Positions 52,165 to 60,969 of a stretch of DNA of 64,000 nt are shown piece by piece. The notes under the pieces are model-generated. The model was given only the letters and a program-made list of their open reading frames with translations, did not search any database and was not told the origin of the DNA. The stretch comes from Sphingomonas sp. Leaf230 (GTDB lineage Bacteria; Pseudomonadota; Alphaproteobacteria; Sphingomonadales; Sphingomonadaceae): NCBI RefSeq assembly GCF_001421745.1, contig NZ_LMKW01000011.1, forward strand, positions 1 to 64,000, written 5' to 3'. The first letter of the stretch is position 1. The number at the start of each line of letters is the position of its first letter. The position numbers and the translations under genes are program-made.

Positions 52165-55143
52165 ATGAACGGTTTACGTCTCACGGCCTGCATTCGTAGC
52201 GGCACATCGATGCTCGCGCTGCTCTCTGCCGGGGTTGCGACCACCGCCACGGCTCAGCAGGCATCCCCGCCGACGACGACAACTGCGGAGACGCCCCCCG
52301 AACCCGCCACGCCCGCCGACGCAATCCAGACCGACGACATCATCGTCACGGGTTTCCGCGCCTCGCTCACCACCGCGATCAACCAGAAGCGCAACGAAAC
52401 CGCGGCCATCGACAGCATCGTCGCGGAGGACATTGGCAAGTTCCCCGACTCGAACCTGGCCGAATCGATGCAGCGCATTCCCGGCGTCGCGCTTGCGCGC
52501 GGCGACGGTGGCGAAGGCCGCAACATCTCGGTCCGCGGGCTGGGCGCGGCGTTCACCCGCGTCCGCATCAACGGCATGGAAGGCACATCGCAGACCGGAT
52601 CGTCCGACATCTATGGCGGCGGCAACAACGGCCGCAGTTTCGATTTCAACGTTTTCCCGACCGAGATCTTTTCGTCGCTCGCGGTTCGCAAGACGCCGTC
52701 CGCCGACGTCGAGGAAGGCTCGCTCGGTGCGACCGTCGACCTCTCCGCACCGAAGCCACTGGCCGGCAAGCAGGACTTCACGCTCAGCGCGACCGTCCGC
52801 GGCGTCTACAGCGAACTGGCGAAGAAGGTGAACCCACGCGCCTCGCTGCTGGTCGCGAAGAAGTTCGACGACGGAAGGTTCGGTGTCCTCGGCTCGGTCG
52901 CCTATCAGGAGCGCGACATCCGCGAAGTCGGCTATTCCGCGGTCGACATCCTGTCCGCCAATACCAACGGGTTGTTCTGTTCGCCGGTCGGCTTCGCGCC
53001 CGCCACGCCGGCGATCGGCAGCAAGGGGGCCGATGCCGCGAACTGCTATCCCGGCACGCCACGCACCAGCACCACGGCGGCGTTCAACACGGTGCTCGCC
53101 GCGCGCCGGCCGGACCTGCCCAACACCGCCGGCAGTGGCGCGTTTTTCCCGCGCATCCCGCGCTATCTGAATTCGGAGCAGAAGCAGAAGCGGCTCGGTG
53201 GCACGCTCAGCTTGCAGTTCCAGCCCGACGCGGCGACCGACATCTCGCTCGACCTGCTCTATTCGCGCTTCCACGTCGTGCGCCGGGACAATTACATCGA
53301 AGCGATTTCGTTCGCGCGGTCGGCGGCGAACAACGGCCAGCCGGTGATGTCGATCAAGGACGTCCAGCTGACACCGCAAGGCGGCCTGATCTACGGCCTG
53401 TTCGACGGCGTCGACGTTCGCTCCGAAGGGCTGGTCGACGATTTCACGTCGACGTTCAAGCAAGCCAATCTCAACATCAAGCACGACTTCACCGACAGCT
53501 TCGGGATTACTGCGCTGTTCGGGCTCAACCAGGCCAAGGCGTTCGGCAAACGGCGCTTCCAGTATTTCATGGATGCGATCGACACACCCAATTTCTCGAT
53601 CGACTACCGCGACGGCAAGGATACGCCAAAGCTCGGCTTCGGTTTCGACGTGTCCGATCCGACCCGCTTCAACTACGGACCTGCGCTTGCCGATGGCACA
53701 GTGCGCGGCGGCTACAGCTTCCAGGCGCGTCCCTCGACCAACACCAACAACGGACTGACCGCGGAAACGAACCTGCATTGGAAGGTCGCCGACGTGTTGA
53801 CGCTGAAGGCGGGCGGCCAATATCGCCGCAGCGATTTCACATTGCGCAACGTTATTCCGTACACTGCCGACACGCTCACCAGGGCGCTGCCCGCCGGCAC
53901 CACGCTCGCCGACATCACGCACCAGATCAGCGGCGTCGGCAATCTCTGGGGCAATGGCGCGCCGTCGAGCTGGGCTTCGCTCGATCCAGACAAGTTGATC
54001 AGCACGTTCAACCTGGATGCGGTCCGCTATTGCGGCACCGAATGCGGCGCGCAGTCCAGCCGCGTGCTCGAGGAAGTCTCGTCGGCCTATGCGATGGCGG
54101 CGTTCGATCTCGGTGACCGGCTCGGCGGCATCGGCGTTCGCGGCGATGCGGGCGTCCGCTTCGTCCACACCGACCAGCTGTCGTCGGGCTTCATCTCGGT
54201 CGCACTCGCAGGCTCACCGACGGGTGTGACCGGTCGGTTCGCCACCGCGAACAAGCGCTACAGCGACTGGCTGCCCTCCGGTAACCTCGTGATCGAACCG
54301 ATCGAAGACCTGCTGTTCCGCTTCTCGGGCGCGAAGGTGCTCGCCCGACCGGAACTCGGCGTGCTGACCCCCACCAGCGGCGTCAACGCGATCACGCGCA
54401 ACGGCAGCGTACAGAACCCGCAACTCGATCCGATCCGCGCCAACACCTTCGATGCGGCGATCGAATGGTATTTCCGCCCGGGCGCGCTGCTATCCGCCGC
54501 GTTCTTCTACAAGGATCTGAAATCCTACGTGCAGAGCGTCAACACGCTCATCCCGTTCAGCGATCTCGGCCTGCCGAACGAACTCCTTGCGGGCAGCAAC
54601 ACGTTGCCGAGCGAACAGTTCACGATCGCGCAGCCGCTCAACACGCCCGGTGGCCCGTTGAAGGGCGTCGAGGTTAATGCTCAGGTGCCCTTCACCTTCC
54701 TGCCAGGGTTCCTCAAGAATTTTGGCGCGCTGGCGAACTACACGCATGTCACCTCGCGGATCGACTATATCCTCGCCAGCGTGAACGGCGTGCCGACCGT
54801 CACGACCACTGCCAACCTGATCGGCCTGTCGAAGAACACCGCGTCCGGCACGCTCTATTACGAGGACAGCAAGTTCAGCATCCGCGGCACCGCCAATTAC
54901 CGCGACGGCTTCATCCGCGGCATCCCGGCCTCCCCCGGCAGCGATCTCCAGGGCAACGACAGCACGCTGTTCGTCGACGCCTCCGCCTCGTTCGCGGTCA
55001 CGGACAACGTGAAGCTGATCGTCGAAGGCACCAACCTCACCGACGAGCAGAACCGGCTTTATACCGACAGCGTCCGTCAGGACACGCTGTTCCAGACCCG
55101 GATCGGCCGCACGGTGACGTTCGGCGTCAACTTCAAGCTGTGA
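52165..55143 (+). CDS. TonB-dependent receptor (second copy)
   Basis: The 992-residue outer-membrane receptor has a signal peptide (SMLALLSAGVATTATAQ), a Thr/Pro-rich linker, the TonB box (DDIIVTGFRAS), a plug domain (DSIVAEDIGKFPDSNLAESMQRIPGV; ISVRGLGAAFTRVRING) and a barrel ending in TFGVNFKL. ATG 52165 follows a long G-run (AAGGGGGGG). It differs in sequence from the first receptor, so the two may carry different oligomers. Its position next to the rhamnose operon suggests rhamnose-bearing oligomers. Confidence 0.93.
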   Translation: MNGLRLTACIRSGTSMLALLSAGVATTATAQQASPPTTTTAETPPEPATPADAIQTDDIIVTGFRASLTTAINQKRNETAAIDSIVAEDIGKFPDSNLAESMQRIPGVALARGDGGEGRNISVRGLGAAFTRVRINGMEGTSQTGSSDIYGGGNNGRSFDFNVFPTEIFSSLAVRKTPSADVEEGSLGATVDLSAPKPLAGKQDFTLSATVRGVYSELAKKVNPRASLLVAKKFDDGRFGVLGSVAYQERDIREVGYSAVDILSANTNGLFCSPVGFAPATPAIGSKGADAANCYPGTPRTSTTAAFNTVLAARRPDLPNTAGSGAFFPRIPRYLNSEQKQKRLGGTLSLQFQPDAATDISLDLLYSRFHVVRRDNYIEAISFARSAANNGQPVMSIKDVQLTPQGGLIYGLFDGVDVRSEGLVDDFTSTFKQANLNIKHDFTDSFGITALFGLNQAKAFGKRRFQYFMDAIDTPNFSIDYRDGKDTPKLGFGFDVSDPTRFNYGPALADGTVRGGYSFQARPSTNTNNGLTAETNLHWKVADVLTLKAGGQYRRSDFTLRNVIPYTADTLTRALPAGTTLADITHQISGVGNLWGNGAPSSWASLDPDKLISTFNLDAVRYCGTECGAQSSRVLEEVSSAYAMAAFDLGDRLGGIGVRGDAGVRFVHTDQLSSGFISVALAGSPTGVTGRFATANKRYSDWLPSGNLVIEPIEDLLFRFSGAKVLARPELGVLTPTSGVNAITRNGSVQNPQLDPIRANTFDAAIEWYFRPGALLSAAFFYKDLKSYVQSVNTLIPFSDLGLPNELLAGSNTLPSEQFTIAQPLNTPGGPLKGVEVNAQVPFTFLPGFLKNFGALANYTHVTSRIDYILASVNGVPTVTTTANLIGLSKNTASGTLYYEDSKFSIRGTANYRDGFIRGIPASPGSDLQGNDSTLFVDASASFAVTDNVKLIVEGTNLTDEQNRLYTDSVRQDTLFQTRIGRTVTFGVNFKL

Positions 55144-55164
55144 CGACCGACCCAAACAGGCAAA

Positions 55165-55213
55165 AAGTCCCCTTCAATGACGGCCGCGTGGTCGGCTAGG
55201 CCGATAGGGACTT
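55165..55213. terminator. Nested hairpin between the second receptor and rpsU
   Basis: AAGTCCC (55165-55171) pairs with GGGACTT (55207-55213), and inside it CGGCC (55181-55185) pairs with GGCCG (55199-55203). It lies just after the receptor stop and ahead of rpsU. It is likely a terminator, or a structured rpsU leader. Confidence 0.5.
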
Positions 55214-55288
55214 GGCTTCCTGTCGCGGCGCTCATAAAGCGGGCGTTGATTCGAAAGACCGTCACGATAGCCGAGAGCCCTAGATAGC

Positions 55289-55489
55289 ATGCAAATAATC
55301 GTTCGCGACAATAACGTCGACCAGGCCCTCCGCGCCTTGAAGAAGAAGCTGCAGCGCGAAGGCGTGTACCGCGAGATGAAGCTTCGTCGTCATTACGAGA
55401 AGCCGTCGGAGAAGCGTGCCCGCGAGCATGCTGCTGCTGTCAGCCGTGCACGCAAGGCCGATCGCAAGCGCGCCGAGCGCGATAACTGA
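55289..55489 (+). CDS. rpsU: 30S ribosomal protein bS21
   Basis: The 66-residue protein [25 protein letters not shown]... is bS21, a basic protein of the small subunit near the anti-Shine-Dalgarno end of 16S rRNA. The length and the arginine/lysine-rich tail are normal for alphaproteobacteria. A terminator hairpin follows at 55498. It marks the end of the catabolic island. Confidence 0.97.
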   Translation: MQIIVRDNNVDQALRALKKKLQREGVYREMKLRRHYEKPSEKRAREHAAAVSRARKADRKRAERDN

Positions 55490-55497
55490 TCGTTCCC

Positions 55498-55537
55498 GGA
55501 CCGGGCTGGCATGAGAATGGTCGTGCAAGCCCGGTCC
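55498..55537 (+). terminator. Terminator after rpsU
   Basis: GGACCGGGCT (55498-55507) pairs perfectly with AGCCCGGTCC (55528-55537) across a 20-base loop, eight bases after the rpsU stop codon. It has no long T-run. Confidence 0.75.
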
Positions 55538-55750
55538 GACATCATGCGCCGTTCCGGAATGGCGCCTGCGGCACTGGCCGATTGATTCGCGACATCGCGT
55601 ATCCACTCGATCCCGACATCCTGCCGACGTAACTGTGAGTTCACAGCAGCATCATCGCTGCTGACGATGACGGCTGGCTAACGACTTTGGCAGTTGAGCC
55701 CGTCCCGGCTCCGGCCCAGGCCTCACGCCGCCATCCATACCTTAATGCGT

Positions 55751-55954
55751 CTATTCCGGGGCCACGCCGTCCGCGTTGACCAGGTCGGTGCCGACGAGCG
55801 TACCGCGCACGCGCACCCGCTTCTCGACCAGATCGACCGGTACGCGGTGCAGCTCGAGCTGATAGCGGCCGCCGCTGTCCCGACGCAGATAGAATGCACC
55901 GCCATCGCGAAGCAGCATCCCGGTCTCGTCGATTACTGTCCCGATTGTCGTCAT
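55751..55954 (-). CDS. Small DUF5818-like protein
   Basis: The 67-residue frame MTTIGTVIDETGMLLRDGGAFYLRRDSGG continues with VEKRVRVRGTLVGTDLVNADGVAP. This resembles short OB-fold-like Sphingomonad proteins of the DUF5818 kind (a strand pattern with VRVRGTLVG). The ribosome binding site is weak. Function unknown. The region 55538-55750 has no gene that I can see. Confidence 0.55.
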   Translation of the reverse strand: MTTIGTVIDETGMLLRDGGAFYLRRDSGGRYQLELHRVPVDLVEKRVRVRGTLVGTDLVNADGVAPE

Positions 55955-56102
55955 GCGCGTGCCATTCCCGTTGATCGAGATAGCGCGTATCCCAAGAAGC
56001 GAGGCGTTTCCATGCAGTTACGCCGCATATTATTTCTCCGCCCCAACGACCAGGTCGATCACTGCATCGAACGATACTCTCCGCACCGATGCCGGTCGTG
56101 CG

Positions 56103-56462
56103 CTAATGGCCGCCCTCGACCCACGGAATGCCCGCCTCTCGAAACGCATCGGCGAGCGCGGCTTCGAGTTCCAGCGACTCCCATTGCTGCATAGGGTTCA
56201 GATGCTCGACGAGTTCGGGGAGCAGATGCACCCCGAACCTCCTGACCGCGCCGCTGGCCTTGTACCCCAGCTTGTGCTGATCGAACCGCCAGTCCGGATC
56301 ACGCGACGTCTGCCCGACATACAGTCCCCACCGCTCCGGAAACCGCGAGTCATGCAGCAGCGCGATATAGACGGAGTGCTTGGCGTTGCGCGAACCGGCG
56401 GTCGCGGCGCGAAAATTCTCACAGGCTCGCCGAGCCGCCGGCATCCAGCCGATCGATGTCAT
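56103..56462 (-). CDS. GIY-YIG-like nuclease-fold protein
   Basis: The 119-residue protein has a region SVYIALLHDSRFPERWGLYVGQTSRDPDWRFDQHKLGYKAS that resembles the GIY-YIG fold (the GLYVGQT strand pair with an arginine in the next helix), and ends LPELVEHL...LELEAALADAFREAGIPWVEGGH, where a glutamate is expected. Some database entries of this group carry misleading names. Substrate and role unknown. Confidence 0.6.
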   Translation of the reverse strand: MTSIGWMPAARRACENFRAATAGSRNAKHSVYIALLHDSRFPERWGLYVGQTSRDPDWRFDQHKLGYKASGAVRRFGVHLLPELVEHLNPMQQWESLELEAALADAFREAGIPWVEGGH

Positions 56463-56502
56463 CCTCGTCGATTCGCCGACAGGTCGATACGGTCCGAAAC
56501 CC

Positions 56503-56691
56503 CTAGGCGTCTTTCCCCGTCTTGGTCTTGCCCGAGCGCGCCGGCAGGCGGTTCTCTTTCGCCAGTTCGGAGAGATGCTCCGCCGCCCTGATGTGCATGG
56601 CGCGGACCTCGTTGATCGGTGAGGCGACCGCCGCAGCGATATGCCTGGCCAGCTGTTCCCGCGGATCGTTCAGGAACGGTGATTGCGCCAT
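56503..56691 (-). CDS. Small conserved-looking protein of unknown function
   Basis: The 62-residue frame MAQSPFLNDPREQLARHIAAAVASP... ends in a Lys/Arg-rich tail (ARSGKTKTGKDA). An AGGAGAG ribosome binding site seven bases before the ATG supports it as a real gene. I do not recognise the family. Confidence 0.55.
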   Translation of the reverse strand: MAQSPFLNDPREQLARHIAAAVASPINEVRAMHIRAAEHLSELAKENRLPARSGKTKTGKDA

Positions 56692-56791
56692 GCTCTACTC
56701 TCCTACTGCGCCGCGCACGTCGCGCGTGTCGGCTGCCATTCAAACGCTGCGGGCCCTCGTTCGGTTCACCCCGCTACGCAGTGACCCGCCC

Positions 56792-57097
56792 TCACCCCAT
56801 CATCCGCCCGCGCAAGTTGAACAGGATCACCAGCGTTCCCGACACCATCAGCGCGATAATCAACGCGGAGAAGAGGATCAGCTGAAGGTCGTGCCGCGAC
56901 GATCGCTTGAGGCTGATGTGGAGGAAACAACGGAACTGCACCGCCATCTGCACGAGCCCCAGCGCCAGCACGCCGCCGAAGATCGCGCGCGCACCGAACG
57001 GCGGCCAGCGGACCATCGCGAAGGCCGCCACCGTCAGCGCGAGCGACAGGCCGTAGCCGATCGCATAGGTTCTGAGTTCGCGGGTCCGGTCGCTCAT
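56792..57097 (-). CDS. cyoD: Cytochrome o ubiquinol oxidase subunit IV
   Basis: The 101-residue subunit with three membrane helices (TYAIGYGLSLALTVAAFAMV; FGGVLALGLVQMAVQFRCFLHI; LILFSALIIALMVSGTLVILF) is typical of CyoD, which helps assemble the copper site. It overlaps cyoC (ATGA) and is the last gene of cyoABCD. No cyoE follows in the window. Confidence 0.93.
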   Translation of the reverse strand: MSDRTRELRTYAIGYGLSLALTVAAFAMVRWPPFGARAIFGGVLALGLVQMAVQFRCFLHISLKRSSRHDLQLILFSALIIALMVSGTLVILFNLRGRMMG

Positions 57098-57720
57098 CCG
57101 ATGTTCCCCTGCAGATAGACGACCGAGAAGATCGCGATCCAGACGATGTCGAGCAGGTGCCAGAACAGCCCCAGCCGCAACAGGTTGATCCTCACCCGCG
57201 CGTCGAGGCCATAGGCGCAGACCTGGGCGACCATCACGACCAGCCAGAAGCACGCGACCGCGACGTGCAGCCCGTGCAACCCGACCAGCGCGAAGAACGA
57301 CGACAGGAATCCGCTGCGCATCGGATAGGCCCCGTGCGCGAACATCGTCGCGAAGTCGTTCGCCTCGAGCGCCAGAAAGACGAGCCCCAATCCCAGCGTC
57401 GCGCCGAGCCAGCCGAACAGCACGCGGCGCGGTTCGTCGTACTTCATCGCGATCGTCGCCCGGCCGAACGTCGCGCTGCTCGTCAGCAACAGCAGCGTCT
57501 CGACGAACGCCGGCAGCAGCTTGAACTCGGAGGCGGGCGTCGGGCCGCCGACGGTGCTGGCGATCATCGTGCCATAGGTGGCGAACAGCAGCGCAAAGAT
57601 CACCGCATCGCTCATCAGGAATATCCAGAAGCCGAAGATCGCGTTCTCCGCCTGGTCCTGCGTCAGCGCGCCGGTGTCGCCGAGGTTGAGGCCGGCATGC
57701 GCCAGTTCGGGTTCGCTCAC
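57094..57720 (-). CDS. cyoC: Cytochrome o ubiquinol oxidase subunit III
   Basis: The 208-residue protein with five helices shows FGFWIFLMSDAVIFALLFATYG, EANDFATMFAHGAYPMRSGFLSSFF and GLHGLHVAVACFWL, the pattern of CyoC/COX III proteins. It overlaps cyoB and cyoD by four bases each. Confidence 0.95.
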   Translation of the reverse strand: MSEPELAHAGLNLGDTGALTQDQAENAIFGFWIFLMSDAVIFALLFATYGTMIASTVGGPTPASEFKLLPAFVETLLLLTSSATFGRATIAMKYDEPRRVLFGWLGATLGLGLVFLALEANDFATMFAHGAYPMRSGFLSSFFALVGLHGLHVAVACFWLVVMVAQVCAYGLDARVRINLLRLGLFWHLLDIVWIAIFSVVYLQGNIG

Positions 57721-59816
57721 GCCACGATCTCCGCAAGGCCACGATTGACGGCGGCTGTCTCCAGCTGGCGCGGGATCGCGGGCGTGGCCCGGACGCGCGC
57801 GAGCCAGGCCTCATGCTCGCGCGCGACTTCGGCGGCGGGAATAGTCCGGTGCTGGTCGCGCCCGAAGCTGCGCAGCACGACCGCCGCGACGATCACCTGC
57901 AGCGCGACGATCGTCAGCCCCCAGATCTCCCAGATCAGCCCGAACGCGGCCACCGCAGCGGCGAGCCCGATCACGACGCTGGTCGCGCTGCCCCGCGGCA
58001 CGACGATGTCCTCGTATGCGGCTGGTGAGGCGTAAGGGTCAGGCTGGTCCTCGTCATGCTTGTGATCGTAGAACGGGTTGCGGCCGTCGATCAGCGGCAG
58101 GACCGCGAAATTATATTCGGGCGGCGGGGCGCTGACCGACCATTCGAGCCCACGGCCATCCCATGGGTCGCCCGCCTCGACACGCGTCTTGGCACGGTCG
58201 CGGATGCTCACCCACAGCTGGATGCCGAGCGACGTCAGTGCCGCCAGCAGGACGAACGCGCCGACGCCCGCGACATACAGCCACGGCCGGAAGGACGGTT
58301 CGAAGATCGCCTGCGTCCGCCGCGCCATCCCGCTCGCGCCGAGCACGTACAGCGGGAAGAAGGCGAGGTAGAAGCCGACCACCCAGCAGGTGAACGCGAT
58401 CCGCCCCCAACGCTCGTCGAGGCGGAACCCGAACGCCTTGGGGAACCAGTAATGATAACCCGCGAGCATCCCGTAGAGCAGCCCCGGTATCAACATGTTG
58501 TGGAAATGCGCGACTAGGAACAGCGTGTTGTGGACGAGGTAGTCGAGCGGCGGCATCGCCAGGATGATCCCGGTGAAGCCGCCCAGCACGAACGTCATCA
58601 TGAACGCGATCGCGTACAGCATCGGCACGGCGAAGCGCACCTCGCCGCGAAACATCGTCCAGATCCAGTCGTAAATCTTGACCCCCGTCGGCACGCCGAT
58701 CGTCATCGTCGCGATCCCGAACGCCGCGTTGACGTTGGCCGACTGCCCCATCGTGAAGAAATGATGGACCCACACAGTGAAGCTCAGCACCGCGATCGCC
58801 ATCGTCGCGATCACCAGCGAGGTGTAGCCGTACAAATCCTTGGTCGAGAAGGTCGACACGACCTCCGAATAAACCCCGAACGCGGGCAGGATCAGGATGT
58901 AGACCTCGGGATGACCGAACAGCCAGAACATGTTGGCATAGTTCATCATGTTGCCACCAAGGTCGTTGGTGAAGAAATGGAACCCCAGATAGCGGTCGAG
59001 CGCGAGCAGCAGCGTCGCGACGGTCAGCGGCGGCATCGCGAAGATCATCAGGATCGACGTGCACAGGCTGGTCCATGCGAACATCTGCATCCGCATGAAC
59101 CGCATCCCCGACGCGCGCAGCTTGTAGACGGTGCAGGCGATGTTGATCCCCGCCATCGTCGAGCCGATCGACCCCAACGTCACCGCCCAGATCCAATAGT
59201 CGACACCGACACCGGGGCTGAACGCGCGCTCTGTATAGGGCGGGTAGCCGCTCCATCCGCCGGTCGAGAACTCACCGACGACTAGGCTCGCCATCATCAA
59301 CCCCGCGGCGCCGATCGTGAGCCACAGCGCGATCGAATTGGCCCAGGGAAACGCCATGTCGCGCGCGCCGATCTGGAGCGGCAGGACATAGTTGATCATC
59401 CCCGTCAGGAACGGCATCGCCATGAAGAAGATCATGATCGATCCGTGCGTCGAGAACAGCTGGCCGAAATGATCGGGCGACAGGAAGCCGGGATTCTCGA
59501 TCGCCACCGCCTGCTGCATCCGCATCAGCACCGCCTCGACCAGCGCCCGCGACAGCATCACGAACGCGACGACGATATACATGATGCCGATCTTCTTGTG
59601 ATCGAGGCTGGTGAGCCACTCGGTCCACAGATACCGCCACTTGCCATAACGCGTCAGCAGCGCGGCGACGACGATCGCGCCGACCACCACCAGCGCGCCC
59701 GCGAACGCGCCGATGATCTCGCTGATCGTCGGATTCTCCCACGCGCGCACGAACGGCAGGTCCTGCCAGCCGAACCGACCGAGCACGGCGGGCCAGAGGG
59801 GAACGGAAACGGTCAT
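57717..59816 (-). CDS. cyoB: Cytochrome o ubiquinol oxidase subunit I
   Basis: The 699-residue subunit carries the catalytic haem-copper centre. Haem ligand histidine lies in LFSTHGSIMIFFM, the CuB histidines in WLFGHPEVYILILPAFG and VWVHHFFTMGQ, and the haem o3/b ligands in LVAHFHNMLIPG. It has the 15-helix length of quinol oxidases. It starts at ATG 59816 inside the cyoA 3' end (ATGA overlap). It reduces O2 to water with quinol and pumps protons. Confidence 0.97.
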   Translation of the reverse strand: MTVSVPLWPAVLGRFGWQDLPFVRAWENPTISEIIGAFAGALVVVGAIVVAALLTRYGKWRYLWTEWLTSLDHKKIGIMYIVVAFVMLSRALVEAVLMRMQQAVAIENPGFLSPDHFGQLFSTHGSIMIFFMAMPFLTGMINYVLPLQIGARDMAFPWANSIALWLTIGAAGLMMASLVVGEFSTGGWSGYPPYTERAFSPGVGVDYWIWAVTLGSIGSTMAGINIACTVYKLRASGMRFMRMQMFAWTSLCTSILMIFAMPPLTVATLLLALDRYLGFHFFTNDLGGNMMNYANMFWLFGHPEVYILILPAFGVYSEVVSTFSTKDLYGYTSLVIATMAIAVLSFTVWVHHFFTMGQSANVNAAFGIATMTIGVPTGVKIYDWIWTMFRGEVRFAVPMLYAIAFMMTFVLGGFTGIILAMPPLDYLVHNTLFLVAHFHNMLIPGLLYGMLAGYHYWFPKAFGFRLDERWGRIAFTCWVVGFYLAFFPLYVLGASGMARRTQAIFEPSFRPWLYVAGVGAFVLLAALTSLGIQLWVSIRDRAKTRVEAGDPWDGRGLEWSVSAPPPEYNFAVLPLIDGRNPFYDHKHDEDQPDPYASPAAYEDIVVPRGSATSVVIGLAAAVAAFGLIWEIWGLTIVALQVIVAAVVLRSFGRDQHRTIPAAEVAREHEAWLARVRATPAIPRQLETAAVNRGLAEIVA

Positions 59817-60706
59817 CGAACGGCTTTCAGCGGAGAATGGGGCGCGGGAGAATGGGTCATGCCACCGGTCGCGGCGACGACGTGGTCGAACAGGTTCGGC
59901 GTGACGTGAGCGAACTCGACGGGGTGCGTGATGATCGACCGCGCGGACAGCCGCCGCCACGTCTGTGCATCGAGCGTGCGCTTGCCGCTTCGTGCAGCCG
60001 CCGCCCAGCGGTCATAGTCGGCTGGCGACACTGCAACGACATCGAACTTCTGCTGCTGGAAGCCGGCGCCGTTATACTGCGTGTTCTCGCCGCGGAACCG
60101 TCCCGGCCGGTGCGCCTGGATATTCAGCTCGGTCGTCATCCCACCCATCGCATAGATCTGCCCGGCGAGCTGCGGGATCAGCATCGACTGCATCACCGTG
60201 CCGCTGGTCAGCTTGATATGCACCGGACGCCCGGCGGGAATGGTCAGCCGATCGACCGACGCGACGCCGAGGTCGGGATAGACGAACACCCATTTCCAAT
60301 CGAGCGCGATCGCCTGCACCTCGACCGGCGCCGCGCCGGGCAACCGCCGATACGGATCGTCGATCTGCGTCCAGTGCCACAGCAGCACAGCGAGTCCGAT
60401 GACGATCCCGGCAGGCGGGATCCAGATCAGCCCTTCCACCCACCAGGAGAAATTCCACTTCGGCCGGTACGCGTCGCCGCGGTTGGACAGCCTGTAATGC
60501 CACGCGAACAGCGGCGTCAGCAGCAGCACCGGCCCGGCGACGAACAGCAGCACGATCGAGACGGTGACGAACAGGTCGCGCTCGTGCCCCGCCACCGGCC
60601 CCTGCGGGTTGAAGAACCCGTGCGACAGCGCCGTGCAGCCCCCTAGACCCATCAGGATCGAGAGCGGCGCCAACCGCGATAGATTCCACTTCAATCGAAC
60701 GCTCAC
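59813..60706 (-). CDS. cyoA: Cytochrome o ubiquinol oxidase subunit II
   Basis: The 297-residue lipoprotein-type subunit has a lipobox (LGGC), two helices and a periplasmic cupredoxin fold. The CuA ligand pattern of cytochrome c oxidases (CxxxC) is absent and replaced by GQIYAMGGMTTELNIQAH, which fits a quinol oxidase. It is the first gene of the cyoABCD operon. Upstream lies a 263-base region shared with the retropepsin-like gene. Confidence 0.96.
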   Translation of the reverse strand: MSVRLKWNLSRLAPLSILMGLGGCTALSHGFFNPQGPVAGHERDLFVTVSIVLLFVAGPVLLLTPLFAWHYRLSNRGDAYRPKWNFSWWVEGLIWIPPAGIVIGLAVLLWHWTQIDDPYRRLPGAAPVEVQAIALDWKWVFVYPDLGVASVDRLTIPAGRPVHIKLTSGTVMQSMLIPQLAGQIYAMGGMTTELNIQAHRPGRFRGENTQYNGAGFQQQKFDVVAVSPADYDRWAAAARSGKRTLDAQTWRRLSARSIITHPVEFAHVTPNLFDHVVAATGGMTHSPAPHSPLKAVR

Positions 60707-60969
60707 CTAGCCCCCTTGTCGCACCGCCCGCGCCCAGGAACGGTTTCGCGCCGGCTGCGTGAAGAAGCCGTCTTATGGCGTGATGCTCTAAGGTTCCCAC
60801 TGCCGCAACGCGCGACTGCCGGTCCGGCTGCTCCTTAACAAAAACTTCATGCCGAAATCCGCTTTCCTTCGATCATCAAATGCTCCGCGTGACGCCGTCG
60901 TCACTTGCCCGCAGCAGTCGCTCCGATAGTCTTCCGCCTGGGATCGAGAGTCGGGATTTGGAGACGGGC

